NCBI RefSeq assembly: GCF_945859705.1
Contig: NC_079134.1
Location: 166,133,718 to 166,197,717 of the forward strand
DNA length: 64,000 bases
Direction: 5' to 3'
Source: Episyrphus balteatus
Taxonomy: Eukaryota > Arthropoda > Insecta > Diptera > Syrphidae
In this document: piece after piece, positions 1 to 11,771 of the stretch
Layout of the letters: each line of letters begins with the position of its first letter
Numbering within the stretch: position 1 is the stretch's first letter
Notes under the pieces: generated by a model
Told to the model about the DNA's origin: nothing
Seen by the model: only the letters and a program-made list of their open reading frames with translations
Database searches by the model: none
Program-made: the position numbers and the translations under genes

Positions 1-251
1 TGTTATCAACAGATCCACATAATGACTGTGGGTTCTTATCTTAGTCCATCATGTCTCATGTGTATTTTGCATTAAAACAAGAAAACAGCATGTCGATTTG
101 TCGATGATGAATCTCATGGAACTAAAACCAAGACAATCGGATTTCCTGAAAATGAGTTTTGCATGAAAAAACACTATTCATAATTTGAAATTAAGAATCG
201 TCATAGCAACTTTCTGGGATGGTTTATGAACAAAAAAAATCATGTTGATTA

Positions 252-725
252 CACTGGTCAACAAGGTTTTTGTTACAGACACCAAGATATACTTTTCTAT
301 ACTTGGAACTTGCAAGATTCTAAATGGAACGTTGTGTCAAAATTTGAAAGCGATTGACAAAGAACTTTTCGAGATTCGCTACTAAAAGTAAATAAACATG
401 AGATATACCAAACACGTTGATTTCAATTTCAGATTTCTCAAAGAAGATAAGAGATTTTTAAAGGATTTAAACGGATTTAGAAAGACAAGATTTAGTTCTA
501 CTAGAAACTTTTACAAATTTATTTAAAACAAATAACCAAAAGCTAAGAAATAATCTCGAAAACTGGTAAAAAGCGGCATTTTCGATTTTTTAACGGGATT
601 ATCTCAAAAACATGATGTGATAGAATTTTTTTGACTTCGGATTTGAGCTCAGCACACCAAAATCCTATAGAAAAGTATACCTTGGTTTCTGTAACAAAAA
701 AAAAGTTTAATTTTGTTGACCAGTG
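252..725. mobile_element. PIF/Harbinger-like MITE, copy 1
   Basis: This 474-bp element has the terminal inverted repeat CACTGGTCAACAA at both ends. Similarity between the arms extends for about 60 bp (GTTACAGACACCAAG facing CTTGGTTTCTGTAAC). It is flanked by TTA at 249-251 and 726-728. A 3-bp TWA target duplication is the hallmark of PIF/Harbinger (family knowledge). No transposase frame is present. Confidence 0.75.
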
Positions 726-728
726 TTA

Positions 729-1315
729 TCTACTGTTTTTATTACATTTAGCATGTAGTATGTAAGCAGTCTTTAAATTATAACAAAATTGTTCACAAGA
801 TTTTGAACCAAGCCCCCCCCGAAACGAAATCCTGGCTACGTGCCTGTGTAATAGAAATTTACTTTAATTGAAACTAATTTACATTTGATAGGTATAGTGT
901 AGGAATATGTAGATACGTACAATGAAAACGAAAGGGAGCTAATATTTGTTATTTATTAGAGAACGCGTGGAAATTATGAAATAAGTTTGAGAATAGTTAA
1001 GCTGAGATTAAAAAGTCTTCTTTTTAATGTGCATGGGAATACCTTCTAATTAAATTTTAAACGATAAGTAAATTGATGCATAACATTTTAAATTAAGGAA
1101 CATTTTTAGAATAACAATTTGAATAATGCAGTTAAATTAGACCAAAGTTAATGTTAAAATGCATTAACAAGAAGAGATTAAGAGAATAAAATTAAATATG
1201 CAAGCCGTTTTGTTTAAGCGGTATAAAGTCTTATTTTGGAAAAAATGAGTTAGTGGTCAAAGTAGAAAGATGTTTCTTATTAATCACAAGCCCCAAAAAC
1301 AGCATCATTATTATT
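729..1315. other. AT-rich, no gene seen
   Basis: No open frame or repeat structure I can support. A C-rich patch followed by GAAATCCTGGCTACGTGCC at about 813-844 looks like an eroded transposon end, but I cannot place it. Confidence 0.4.
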
Positions 1316-1500
1316 TTTTTTTAAAGAAGTCTTATTTTAATTTAATTTTTTTAACTAAATAAATAAATCAGTTTCTGATAAACTTGACTATTTATTAAAA
1401 TAAGTTGTTTTTAATTTAGTTTTACTTTTAACACTTAAAAAAATCCAATTAGTAAAATTATTACTATACAAAAAAAAAAAAAAAACATATGAAAATATTT
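1316..1500 (+). repeat. Dispersed repeat, copy 1 (partner at 23182-23345)
   Basis: AACTAAATAAATAAATCAGT, then TTGACTATTTATTAAAATAA and AACACTTAAAAA recur in the same order at 23.2 kb with scattered changes and small gaps. The length and order of matches go beyond simple AT bias. Origin unknown. Confidence 0.6.
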
Positions 1501-2063
1501 AAGTTTAGTCTTAAATTTTTTTTATATAATTTCTCTTATTACACGGTGTTAAAAAAATGAGGTTTCAAAATATACGCGGGCGGAGAGCTAGTCGCACTGA
1601 TTACAAACTGTGTTTAAAAAGTCCCTAACACCTCCAAAATCTGGAGTTAGGGACAAAAAATTGTTTTTTTGACCTTCACCCATTGAAAAAAATCTAGCTT
1701 CGTTAAATTTTTACCCATTTTCAAATTTTTTTTACAGTTTCTGATAGAAGATAAATATACCTTTTCAACAATGTATAAAACATGTATGACTCGAATAAAC
1801 CACCTAGAATTTATAAGCTGTCAAAGTTCAAAAATTCCATTTTTTTTCGTCATTTACCCAACTTCGACATCAAATTAAAGTATACATTTTCACAACAACT
1901 GTTGCTGTTTTAAAAATACATTCTAAAATAATATTTATATCCAAATCAAACGAGGTATTTTTTATAAAAATCTGTTCAAAATTGGCTTATAGAAAAATAA
2001 TGTTAACGATTTCAACCAAGATACAGAAATTCGAACGTTTAGGCACCGAACAAAATTGTTATT

Positions 2064-2445
2064 TTGTCACGTAGTACGATAACTTGGGCACCAGGATTTG
2101 ATAACGTTTTTTTTATAGAGTAGTTCAATACAATCATTTTTACAATGGGAAGGGTTTCTATGTCCGCCTCCCCCCCTTTAGGAAGGAGGAGCAATTTTCT
2201 AAAAAAAAATTATTAAAATAAAAAAAAACTTATTAAAAAACAACGGCAACACTTACAGTTATAAGTGATACCATTTACGAAGGGAAGAATTGTAAATTTA
2301 ATTCTTATTTTAAAATCAATATATTTTAACTAATACTTTTTGAAATAATCGATTTCAAAGTTAAAAATAGTCGAAAATTTTTTTTTAAAAACTCATTAAG
2401 TTCTATTTTTGTCCAGACTGTGAATTTTAATAAAAAATTGAGTCA
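2064..2445 (+). repeat. Dispersed repeat family A, uninterrupted copy
   Basis: Aligns with 36540-37460 through AGTACGATAACTT, GAGTTCAATACAATC, AGGAGGGGCAATTTTCTAAA-like sequence, AAAAAACAACGGCAACACT and AGACTGTGAATT. This copy lacks the ~568-bp insertion present in the other, so it shows the empty site. Confidence 0.7.
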
Positions 2446-3417
2446 TGCAGAAAATTCCTTCAATTGATTACTTATCGAATAATTTTATCAGATATTTCAT
2501 TTTTCAAATAATTTTTTTTTTTATTTTTCAATTTCCTCATTTTTTCTTTAAAATCATAATCAATATTTTGTCCACTTGCATCATGTATGTAAGCTAATCA
2601 AAATTTCTGAACACCAACTTGTAAACTATTTCCAGACTTCAATTTAAGTGATGACATCAAATTCTTCGATGCACTTTAAATAAAACCACATTTTACCTTT
2701 ATTCTCGAAATCTTTGATAATTTTACCATAAACGGGTACTTGGGTTTATTTCAATTGCAATTTGATAATTGGCAATTGGCTTCAAAACAAAACGAGCGCG
2801 GAATTCAAAAAGCTTTTAAGTAATCAATTAATTTTATAATAACATAATTATTATTAAATTTTTGTGTTTTTCGTTCATCTATTAAAAAAATATCAACAAT
2901 TTTTCGCGATAGTCACCCACATCTGAAAATTCTTCTGGTTCTAACGTCTAACCCTTTTTTCGTGAACTGTATGTTTTTTAATGCCAAATTATGAAGTTTT
3001 AAGTTTTGATTGGTATACTAAGTTACAGATTATTCCTCTGGCTAAGTATGTTCCTTTTGCGCATCAATATTCCAATGGAAACGGCTGTATAAACCGGAAT
3101 TTGACCTACCTTGATTTTGACTATACCTATTCCATAATTTGAGGTTGATTTAAGTGGTTTTGCAATATATGCTTTAGTATTTCTTTTTAGATTCTGGATC
3201 TTAGTTGGATTCTCGCAATATCAGTGTGGTGGTCTTGGACTGATGTGAGGATGTTGGAGAAGAATATTCCTATCTTTTCCGTTCCTTGTGTAACTCTGGC
3301 ACTTTGATTATGAATGATGTCCTGTATATTTCTTCAGGAGTGGAAAACTCTGTTTTCAACGTTATACCTGGGTCGATTGTTTTCGTTGAATCTAGCATCA
3401 CCTAAACGAAAAAACCT

Positions 3418-3547
3418 GGGGTGGAATCGGCTATTGTGATTTGTGATCGGTGGTAATCACATAAGACCAATTTGCTTTGAGAAATATGATTTTCGCAGGT
3501 TCTAGTGACTATCACCGATCACAAATTATAATAGCCGATTCCACCCC
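3418..3547. repeat. Near-perfect 35-bp inverted repeat (hairpin)
   Basis: Arms at 3418-3452 and 3513-3547 (GGGGTGGAATCGGCTATT... and its complement) match at 33 of 35 positions around a 60-base loop. Both mismatches become G.U pairs if the plus strand is transcribed, so the RNA stem would be continuous. It could be a small MITE or a hairpin-RNA source. No flanking duplication is clear. Confidence 0.8.
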
Positions 3548-4859
3548 TGCTTTCTCTTTTAGTTGAAAACTAGTCTGTAATAGTTTTGCCTTCTTTCTAA
3601 CTGCATGTAGCTTAAGGGGGGGTTTCCATAGCATTTTAATGGAAGATGGTTGACTAATTGTTGTCTAACTTTAGCAGTTTATAAGATAATCTTATTTTTT
3701 ATAATGATCAAATGTGTTTTCATGCAGTATACGTGTAACAGATTTTTTTTTTTTTTTTTTTTTATTAGAAAAAAAGCTTCGTTAATTTGTTGTAATTTCA
3801 TGTTTTTTTACTCACTCTTCTTAGAATAACTTTACCGTTTATAAGTGTTTTTAGATGAAACAAAAAGAAAATAATAAAGTGAAATTAGTAGAATCCAATA
3901 AAATTTTTAAAATTTAATTTGAAGTTAGTTTGAACGGTTAATTTGAAGGAAAGGTGTCAAAATGCACTTTTTTAGCATTTTAGTCGTGGGGCAAAGCGTG
4001 ATTATTTTTTAAAATGTTTTTGTATTTTTTAATGAGAAGTTAATAAAGTTGTTCATGCAACCAGTTTGCCAAAAAAAAATATATTTTTTATTTACACACT
4101 AAAAATTTGATTTTAATAAACCAATATTTGCATTCTGTTTTTGAGGAAGGGGCAGTCAAAGCATCCACAATATATTTTTATTATTTTTTTTCATTATATT
4201 TCAAATCAGTTTCAAAAAAAAAATATATATTTTTGCTCACAGTATTTTTAATATAAATTGTTGAAAAAGTGTCTATTTTAGCTTTTTTTACTTTGAAAAT
4301 TCCATTAATCACGCACACATGCAAATTTAGTTCAAAAGAATGCCACTGCGTAAGCTGGCAAAGGTACAATCCCTGTACCTTTGAACTAAAAAATACTAGA
4401 TGTCAAACTTCAAAACAAATTTATATAACTATACAAAGTCGGACGCCATCTCATGTAAAATACTTTGTAAAATAAACGTAATTGTAATTTTGGTGGATAT
4501 TAAACAATTTGTTTTTAAAAGTTTTCTCCCCCCAAAAAAAATTTTTTTATGCGCGATTCTATTTCTTTCAAATTTATTATTCCATTTATTGGATTCAAAA
4601 TAAAAAGATTCTTAAACAAAATTCCTTCAAACAATTCCTTAATTAAAATCCTATTTAAATTAAAGCTCTTTCCTTGTTGAAATGAAAAACCACTCATTCT
4701 TTTCAAACAAAACGTAGACACAATCCTAACAAATCTATCTTTTGAAAAGTTTTTAATAAAAATTCAATTTTCCAATTACCTACTTACCAACTCGTGACCG
4801 CATAATGCGATGCAGATAACAAAAAAAAAACAGAAACGAAAAAAAAAAACTCTTCCTAA
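3548..4859. other. AT-rich, no gene seen
   Basis: Short frames of 62-68 residues occur on both strands at 4181-4721 but overlap each other, are Phe/Lys/Ile rich and show no domain. A 21-base T run lies near 3745. Confidence 0.4.
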
Positions 4860-5480
4860 CCAAACATTATGAGAGAAAATTGAAACCTTACAGTCGTCGA
4901 TGTGTCGGTCGCGCCGTCATAGCCATCTGAAGCCACTTTTTTGATGACCAAGTCGTCGCCGCCACAACCGCCTTCACCGCCACCTCTGCCTTCAACACCC
5001 ACAGAGCTTTCTATGAATCAATTTTTCCACCACTAATGAGGTTAAAATTGCCACCCGACACCCACCCAACTCAACTCTCATCGCTAAACGCGAAATGAAG
5101 TGAACGCTGGCTCGCGCGCCTACGTCCACACCTTCCGCCGGTAACTAACTGAATAATAATCAGTGTAAACGTAAAGGTGAATACAGAAGCAGTCGGTCTA
5201 CCGTCCTCTGTCCTTTTCCAAGTGTGGATTGTAAAGCCTTGGTGGAGTGGACGCGGATCAGGAAAAAAAATGGAAATAACCAACAAAAAAACAAAAAACC
5301 GGCAAAGTCGCGTTCGTGTTCGGGAATCTAATAAATCAACTTCGTACTTGAACCTGTGCTTCATTTGTATGTACATCCAGATGCTGGAGAAACTGGAAGG
5401 GGCTTAAACACTGAACCAGAACGCTGAACGCGGGCAACCAAGCGAAGCGGGGAGCGAGAAAAGATGCTGATCCCAACATC
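4860..5480. promoter_or_regulatory. Island of balanced base composition, possible regulatory or promoter DNA
   Basis: Compared with its AT-rich flanks this stretch is rich in CG dinucleotides (TCGTCGATGTGTCGGTCGCG near 4893; GAACGCGGGCAACCAAGCGAAGCGGGGAGC near 5425, in short pieces). Overlapping frames on both strands (101 and 76 residues) look like low-complexity chance frames. I can support only that it is compositionally distinct. Confidence 0.3.
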
Positions 5481-6426
5481 CCGCGTCCAGCTTGCAGTTT
5501 ATTTTCAGTTTTATTGGTTTTTCTTTTTGTTTGTTTCGTTTTTTTTTTTGTTGCCCATTTTTTTTAGTGCCTCAATTCAGTGGCCGTTATTCAAGCAAAC
5601 TTAATATCCTTTTCAAATATTTTTCTTTGCCGGACGGAACACTAAGCATTTTTCATCTTCTTTGGAAGTTACCTACACTACGTTTACTTTTTTAACTTTC
5701 TTTGTGTTTTGGATCGGATCCTTTTTTGTTCTTTGGGTTTTTTTTTTGTTTTCTTTTTTGTTGTTTGTGTCTTGTAATTGCATTGGATTACTTTTTGTTC
5801 TTCGTTTTTTATAGAGAGAAGAAGTTACTTCTGGTGAATCGTGGCGATGGATGGCGATTAAATAATATAAAATTAGCGTCGTTAGTTGGAAGCTATATGA
5901 ATTTAATTGGAGCAACTACTTAAAACGTGCTTCAAACGGTTTCCAAGGATACCTTTTATATTCGAGAGCTACCATTCATTGATGATGATGATGATAGAGG
6001 GCGTAATATGATACCTACCTTGTGTAGAATAGCGGATGTTGAAGTAAGGATTTTGGGGAAATTGAACATGATGGTAGACAAGTCGTAGGTAGAAGAATTG
6101 CAAACGAGGGAATTATGTGTTTAAGATGGATTTCCTCTCTTTGATGAATTCAAATTTATGTTTTTTTTCTATTTAATTTTATTTTCATTACAATCATTAT
6201 TTTTATTTATTCCATTTCATGGGTTATGATTTTGATACTTAATGACATTTCATTTCACAACTTAGAGCCCCAATTTATCCTCTTAATGAGCTTCAATTTA
6301 GTCAGAATTCATGAGAATTTTTTCTTAATGATGAACAATGTATTTTCTCAGTCCTTTTAAATGACCCAATGTTGTTTCTTTTCTTGGAAAGAAAATGACA
6401 AATCCCTTATCCTTGTAAGCTGGTAT
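5481..6426. other. T-rich then AT-rich, no gene seen
   Basis: Poly-T-rich sequence at 5500-5810 makes Phe-rich chance frames. A GATGATGATGATGAT run lies at about 5980. Nothing else is supportable. Confidence 0.4.
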
Positions 6427-6587
6427 GTTAAATCTTTGGTTAGGTTCGCTTACAATTAACACGCAAGCATAATTCTGGTTAATCAACCATTTATAAACCA
6501 ATCCAACCCACTTATGACTTAAAACTAATTATATGCAAATCCTTAACAGTTTCATTCAATGTAACAAATTAGTTTTGGCACGATAAT
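6427..6587 (+). other. Duplicated non-coding segment, copy 1
   Basis: Aligns with 26227-26396: TTAAATCTTTG, TTACAATTAACACGCA, ACC.CCCAC, GTCTTAAAA-like, ATGCAAAT.C, GTAACAAATTA/GTTACAAATTA and CACGATA occur in the same order and spacing. There are no terminal repeats. It could be an old repeat or paralogous regulatory elements. Confidence 0.55.
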
Positions 6588-6978
6588 GTATGACGATTGG
6601 GGGAACTTGTGACAGTATTCTACACAATACCCTTGTTTTCTAATTTAATTCAAATTTGTATCCATTCAAAACAAAAAGAAAACAAAAAATAAAAGCAACT
6701 AGAAATATTTTTTTGTTGATGTGTTTTTTTTTTTGTTTTTTAAGTTTTAATGCTTTTAAATGCATGTTTTACATTAATTTGAATCTTTTTAGTTGTAGTT
6801 TTAATATTTCTGCTGTACCCAACAATTTTTGATTAAAATTTTTTTTTATTTTGAAAAAAGTACGTATACGCCATACATCTTTTTTTTTATTACAAGATAT
6901 ATTGAAATGTTATTACCCTTTTCTTCTCCAAAACCAAAAATTGTTCTTCATAAGTAAAACAAATATCATTTATATTTC

Positions 6979-7060
6979 ACTAGCTGACCCGGTAGACGTT
7001 GTCCTGCCCATTGCGTTAGATGGCAAAGTGATATTATTATTTTTGCTAATGATATAACGA
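6979..7060 (+). mobile_element. Dispersed-element fragment (AGCTGACCCGG end)
   Basis: CTAGCTGACCCGGTAGACGT followed by TGTCCTGCCC resembles the end of a widespread insect repeat I have seen in many genomes, but I cannot name the family with certainty. No partner copy occurs in the window. Confidence 0.35.
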
Positions 7061-7493
7061 TTTTAAAGAAAATAAAATCTAGCCACAACCATCTTCTTTT
7101 AAAATGGCCTTAACCCAGTAAAATTTCGGACAATATCCGGAACTAGGAAACGAAATCCGAATACTTTTGACTAAAATGCATCTAGCAATACAAACTTCGT
7201 CGTGTGTTCAAATTCAGAACTTTGATGTTTATCTTTGATCCAATTTAGAATTCACCGAACACATAAATCATATTGTTAATTTTATTTTATTAAATAGTAT
7301 AGGTATCTAAAGGAATTTTATGATCCTTAACCCTTTCGGTACCAGCCAGCGTTACTCTCATGTAACACATCTTTAAAAATTCGTAAAAAATATTCCATTA
7401 AATAATTTTTTAGGTTTCGATGGCTTGGTAATAATGCCTTGTTGCTGGATTAGTACAAAAAGTTAGTCAAATATCATACTTTTAATTTTTTTG

Positions 7494-7960
7494 AAGTGAA
7501 AACTTCTTTAGTATCGTAGTGATTTGAAACAAGATGAAACGAAAACGCGACACGACTTCAACTTGTTATAACTTTTTTGTTTTAATAGATAGACGAATGA
7601 AATTTGTACTGTAGATAGGTAATTAAATAAATTATAATTGTAAGAAATTTCAATTAATTTCATATTCAAAATTCGGAGATAACGGTAAAAAGATGTTCTT
7701 TTCCAACACACGTTATATCTTTTGATCTAGTGCACATAGAAATTTGATTTAACTATAATACGCATGCTGATAACATAACCTTTTATTTGATATATCACAC
7801 ATAACGTTTCGTGCTCTACGAGTTACACAATCTTAAATTGAAAAAAAATTTAAAAATACCTCAAAACACCTGTGGAGATCTGTTGGCGATGACCATGACC
7901 AGCTACCAGTGTAGGAAGTACCGTAATCTCAGTCTGGAAATTCGACATGGTTGACTTTAA
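7494..7960 (+). repeat. Interior segment of the piggyBac-like element (inverted copy at 28163-28620)
   Basis: GAAGTGAAAACTTCTTTAGT, ATCGTAGTGATTTGAAACAA and CTGTGGAGATCTGTTG-type blocks appear in reverse complement and reverse order at 28.2-28.6 kb. The two are diverged but clearly colinear over more than 450 bp. Short Leu/Tyr-rich frames on either strand are chance frames. Confidence 0.75.
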
Positions 7961-8216
7961 AAAAAGAGTGTGTGTACACATGTACACTCGACTGAAGTTA
8001 TACTTCTCATTCAGTATACATATATAAATGAATTTCATTTGATATTTTTAATTTCTATTATTAAATTAATTAATCCACACTTCGTTTTTTACATTTTTAT
8101 CAAGTGAACAATAAATTAATTCTTTCATCCTCCTTGCGTCCATGTAGTTTTCAATTTAATCTGTGAACTTTACTCATGTTGTGCGGTTCAGAACGTACTA
8201 TTATGGTTAACTCATT

Positions 8217-8245
8217 TGAGCTGAGCTGAAAGTGAGCTGAGCTGA
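8217..8245. repeat. Left arm of perfect 29-bp inverted repeat (GAGCTGAGCTG-rich)
   Basis: TGAGCTGAGCTGAAAGTGAG plus nine further bases is exactly complementary to 10397-10425. Further GAGCTGAGCT repeats continue to about 8300. Confidence 0.9.
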
Positions 8246-8540
8246 TGGTTGAGCTGAGCTGTTGGGTGAGCTAAGGTAAAGTGAGCTGAGCTGAGCTGTG
8301 ATGGGTGAGAGGATACATTGATTTTTATTTGGAAAGTATAATGAAATATGAAGATATTTTAAACTTTTATATAACACCATAGCTTAAGATGTTTGGTTCT
8401 AGTTATTAATGGAATTATTTTAACACATAGATATTTTTATAAATAAGACAGATAATTTTTCGTGATCTTTTCTCTTGGTGTTTTTGATAGTAAATATATT
8501 TCTATTTTTTTAGTAAAATATTTTTTTTTTTATCATAAAA

Positions 8541-10388
8541 AAAAATTCCGGTAGAATCCGGTTTTTCGACTTTTTTCAAAATTCCGAGAAAATCGGTGTT
8601 GAAAGTTGGGGTAAATTTTTTTTTTCGAAAAATTCCCGAATCTTTAAACGCTCCTGGAAGCTAAACCGCTTTAGAGCAATTTTTGGGAGTGATGCCAAAT
8701 GATAGCTTGTGTCATGGGCCTACGCTTTGCACATTATCAGATTTAAAAAAAATCGCCTTCCATGTTAAACCACCACATCATGCCTTTTTTTTCAGAATCG
8801 CGCCTATTTTTTTTTACTTTTAAGTTCTCCCGGTTTGAGAACGCGTGGACCTACAGGAATGGGAGTTGTACCCAAATGTAGGTTAGAGTCCCCGCTATCT
8901 TTTGGCATCAAAAATTTTATTTTAATTTTCTTCAAAATTCCGCGATATAGACGTTGGAACGCTTTGATCTAGAGACAGGGGAGTGGTGCCATATGAAAGC
9001 TTATATTCTCAGCTAGCCGATAGTGGTATAATCCGGTTTTTCGATTTTTTTCAAAATTCCGAGAAAATCGCGTTTGAAAGTTGGGGTAAAATTTTTTTTC
9101 GAAAAATCCCCGAATCTTTGAACGCTCCTGGAAGCTAAACCGCTTGAGAGCAATTTTTGGGAGTGATGTCCAATGATAGCTTGTGTCATGGGCCTACGCT
9201 TTGCACATTCTCAGATTTTTAAAAAAATCATCTTCCATGTTAAACCGCCACATCATACCTATTTTTTCAGAATCGTGCCTATTTTTTTTTTTACTTTTAA
9301 GTTCTCCCGGTTTGAGAACGCGTGGACCTACAGGAATGGGAGTTGTACCCAAATGTAGGTTAGAGTCCCCGCTATCTTTTGGCATCAAAAATTTTATTTT
9401 AATTTTCTTCAAAATTCCGCGATATAGTCGTTGGAACGCTTTGATCTAGAGACAGGGGAGTGGTGCCATATGAAAGCTTATATTCTCAGCTAGCCGATAG
9501 TGGTATAATCCGGTTTTTCAAAATTCCGAGAAAATCGCGTTTGAAAGTTGGGGTAAAATTTTTTTTCGAAAAATCCCCGAATCTTTGAACGCTCCTGGAA
9601 GCTAAACCGCTTGAGAGCAATTTTTGGGAGTGATGCCAAATGATAGCTTGTGTCATGGGCCTACGCTTTGCACATTGTCAGATTTTTAAAAAATCGCCTT
9701 CCATGTTAAACCGCCACATCATGCCTATTTTTTTCAGAATCGTGCCTATTTTTTTTTTTACTTTTAAGTTCTCCCGGTTTGAGAGCGCGTGGGCCTACAG
9801 GGATGGGAATTGCACCCAAATGTAGGTTAAAGTCCCCTCTACCTTTTGGCATCAAAAAATTGTATTTTCATTTTCTTCAAAATTCCGCGATATAGGCGTT
9901 GGAACGCTTTGATCTAGAGACAGGGTAGTGGTGCCATACGAAAGCTTATATTCTCAGCTAGCCGATAGTGGTATAATCCGGTTTTTCGATTTTTTTCAAA
10001 ATTCCGAGAAAATCGCGTTTGAAAGTTGGGGTAAAATTTTTTTTCGAAAAATCCCCGAATCTTTGAATACTCCTGGAAGCTAAACCGCTTGAGAGCAATT
10101 TTTGGGAGTGATACCCAATGATAGCTTGTGTCATGGGCCTACGCTTTGCACATTCTCAGATTTTTAAAAAATCATCTTCCATGTTAAACCGCCACATCAT
10201 ACCTATTTTTTCAGAATGGGGCTTAACTTTTTTTTTACCTTTAAGTTCACCCGGTTTGAGAACGCGTGCACCTACAGGGATGGGAGTTGTACCCAAATGT
10301 AGGTTAGAGTCCTCGCTACCTTTTGGCATCAAAAAATTTTTTTTCATTTTTTTCAAAATTCCGAGATATAGGCGTTGGAAGTTGGGGC
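8541..10388 (+). repeat. Tandem satellite, about 3.9 units of ~470 bp
   Basis: Units start with GGTAKAATCCGGTTTTTC at 8550, 9025, 9502 and 9970, spaced 475, 477 and 468 bp. They are highly similar: GAAAGTTGGGGTAAA, ATGATAGCTTGTGTCATGGG, GAGAACGCGTG, ATGGGAGTTGTACCCAAATG and GACAGGGKAGTGGTGCCATA recur in each. Small deletions mark individual units (the third lacks CGATTTTTTT). The repeated 61-119 residue frames come from this periodicity and are not genes. A lone unit lies at 48211-48669. Confidence 0.95.
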
Positions 10389-10396
10389 GCTCACTT

Positions 10397-10425
10397 TCAG
10401 CTCAGCTCACTTTCAGCTCAGCTCA
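10397..10425. repeat. Right arm of perfect 29-bp inverted repeat
   Basis: Exact reverse complement of 8217-8245. It follows directly on the last satellite unit and continues into more AGCTCA repeats up to a TTTTTGCAACCCTGG junction near 10500. Confidence 0.9.
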
Positions 10426-10501
10426 TATGAGCTTAGCTATGGTACCTAGCTCAAATTTGAGCTGTGAGCTGAGCTGAAATGTGAGCTTTTTGCAACCCTG
10501 G

Positions 10502-10641
10502 CAACTTGCCACATGGAAATTACCACATCCAACTTGCCACACGCAACTTGCCACATGCAACTTGCCACACACAACTTGCCACATACAACTTGCCACATGC
10601 AACTTGCCACATACGACTTGCCACATGCAACTTGCCACATG
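10502..10641 (+). repeat. 14-bp minisatellite, 10 units
   Basis: Ten consecutive units of exactly 14 bp with consensus CAACTTGCCACATG. The second unit is the most diverged (GAAATTACCACATC). The repeated His/Cys/Trp-rich frames on both strands are products of the repeat. Confidence 0.95.
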
Positions 10642-10841
10642 AAACATGTAACTTGCAACGTGTTGTGTGTTTTATGTTTGCCGTACTACGGCGTACTGCA
10701 TTTTTAAATACTAAAGTACTGCCTACTCTAAAGGTGAAACGACAGCCCTGCTACCCAGGGTGATCGCGTCATAATCCCTTTGACATTCTTGTCAAAAAGT
10801 AAATTTTCATACCCACCCTCCCATAAGAAGTATAACTTCAA

Positions 10842-11340
10842 AAATTCTAACTTCTCTTGTAGACATCTTTGAAATAAGATTTATGCATCATTATACAAGG
10901 TGAAACAATAAGCTTTCACATGGTATAAAACTTTTTATAGGTTGTCATACAAAAAAATGATTTAATAGCATGAGAACATAAAAATAAATGTTTTTTTTTG
11001 CTTTTTGGATGAAATTTTATCGAGTTTATAAAATTCTAGCTCTTTTTGTAGATGTCTCATAGACTTGATCGATATATATAGGTAAAAAATGCATTTAATA
11101 GCGTGAGAAGATAAATACACGTGTTTTTTCGCTTTTTTTATGGAAATTGATCGAGTTCAAAAAATTCTAGCTCTTTTTGTAGATGTGTCATAGAACTGAT
11201 CGATATATATATTTTGAGCTAAGACAACAAGCTTTAAGATGATATAAAATTTATATAGGTTATCATATAAAAAACATGGATTTGAAGGTGATAGAATAAA
11301 AATAGGTAGATTTTTTCTATTTTATTTTTTTGCAAGAAAA
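10842..11340 (+). repeat. Diverged internal repeats of the piggyBac-like element
   Basis: ATTCTAGCTCTTTTTGTAGA occurs at about 11033 and 11167, with a weaker version at 10842. Each is followed by a similar AT-rich stretch ending in ACAATAAGCTTT or ACAACAAGCTTT. The inverted partner copy at 27.8-28.1 kb has the same motifs. Confidence 0.65.
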
Positions 11341-11771
11341 ATAATTTTTAAGGTTTCACTCGTACCACGTGTTAATTGCACACATGATTTTTTTTTTATC
11401 GAGAAAGGGACTGAAATCTTTATTTTTTTTTTGCAAAAAAATTTTTTTTTATATTACCGGTCATAATTTTGAAAAAAAGATATAAAAAATGTTAATCCAG
11501 AAAGTTTTGGTTTTTGGCTTAGAAGAAGTAGTATACATTATTGTTGCATAAAAAGTTATTTTCTCAGTTGTCCGTTTTTTTTTTTTTGTGGTCATAGGCA
11601 GTGTATGTTACTTACATGTAACATGAGAGTAACACATTAGTTTTGCTATTTATTATTTTGGAACATAACTTTTTGAAATACATATATCTTAGTTGTGATG
11701 TTTTTGACACGATAATACTGAAAAAACATTTTTTAATATTGATGTTCATAGCTTGGGTTCGAAAGGGTTAA

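Larger units (their letters stand above)
7331..11767. mobile_element. piggyBac-like non-autonomous element (4.4 kb) with TTAA ends
   Basis: TTAA at 7327-7330 is followed by CCCTTTCG. At the other end CGAAAGGG (11760-11767) is followed by TTAA at 11768-11771. TTAA duplication and CCC-starting ends are piggyBac hallmarks (family knowledge). A subterminal GTTACTCTCATGT at 7351-7363 recurs inverted at 11621-11633. No transposase frame exists. The interior carries the 470-bp satellite array, its 29-bp inverted brackets and a 14-bp minisatellite. Interior segments recur inverted at 27785-28640. Confidence 0.65.

Noticed and set aside
1620..1653. GTCCCTAA...TTAGGGAC hairpin as a terminator or RNA element
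   Set aside because: Short stem with a bulge, no copies and no transcript context; chance or TE debris is enough to explain it.
10118..10763. Frames of 64-119 residues over the satellite and 14-bp repeats
   Set aside because: Repeat-generated. The same frame returns in every 470-bp unit, and the Cys/Trp/His-rich frames come from the minisatellite.
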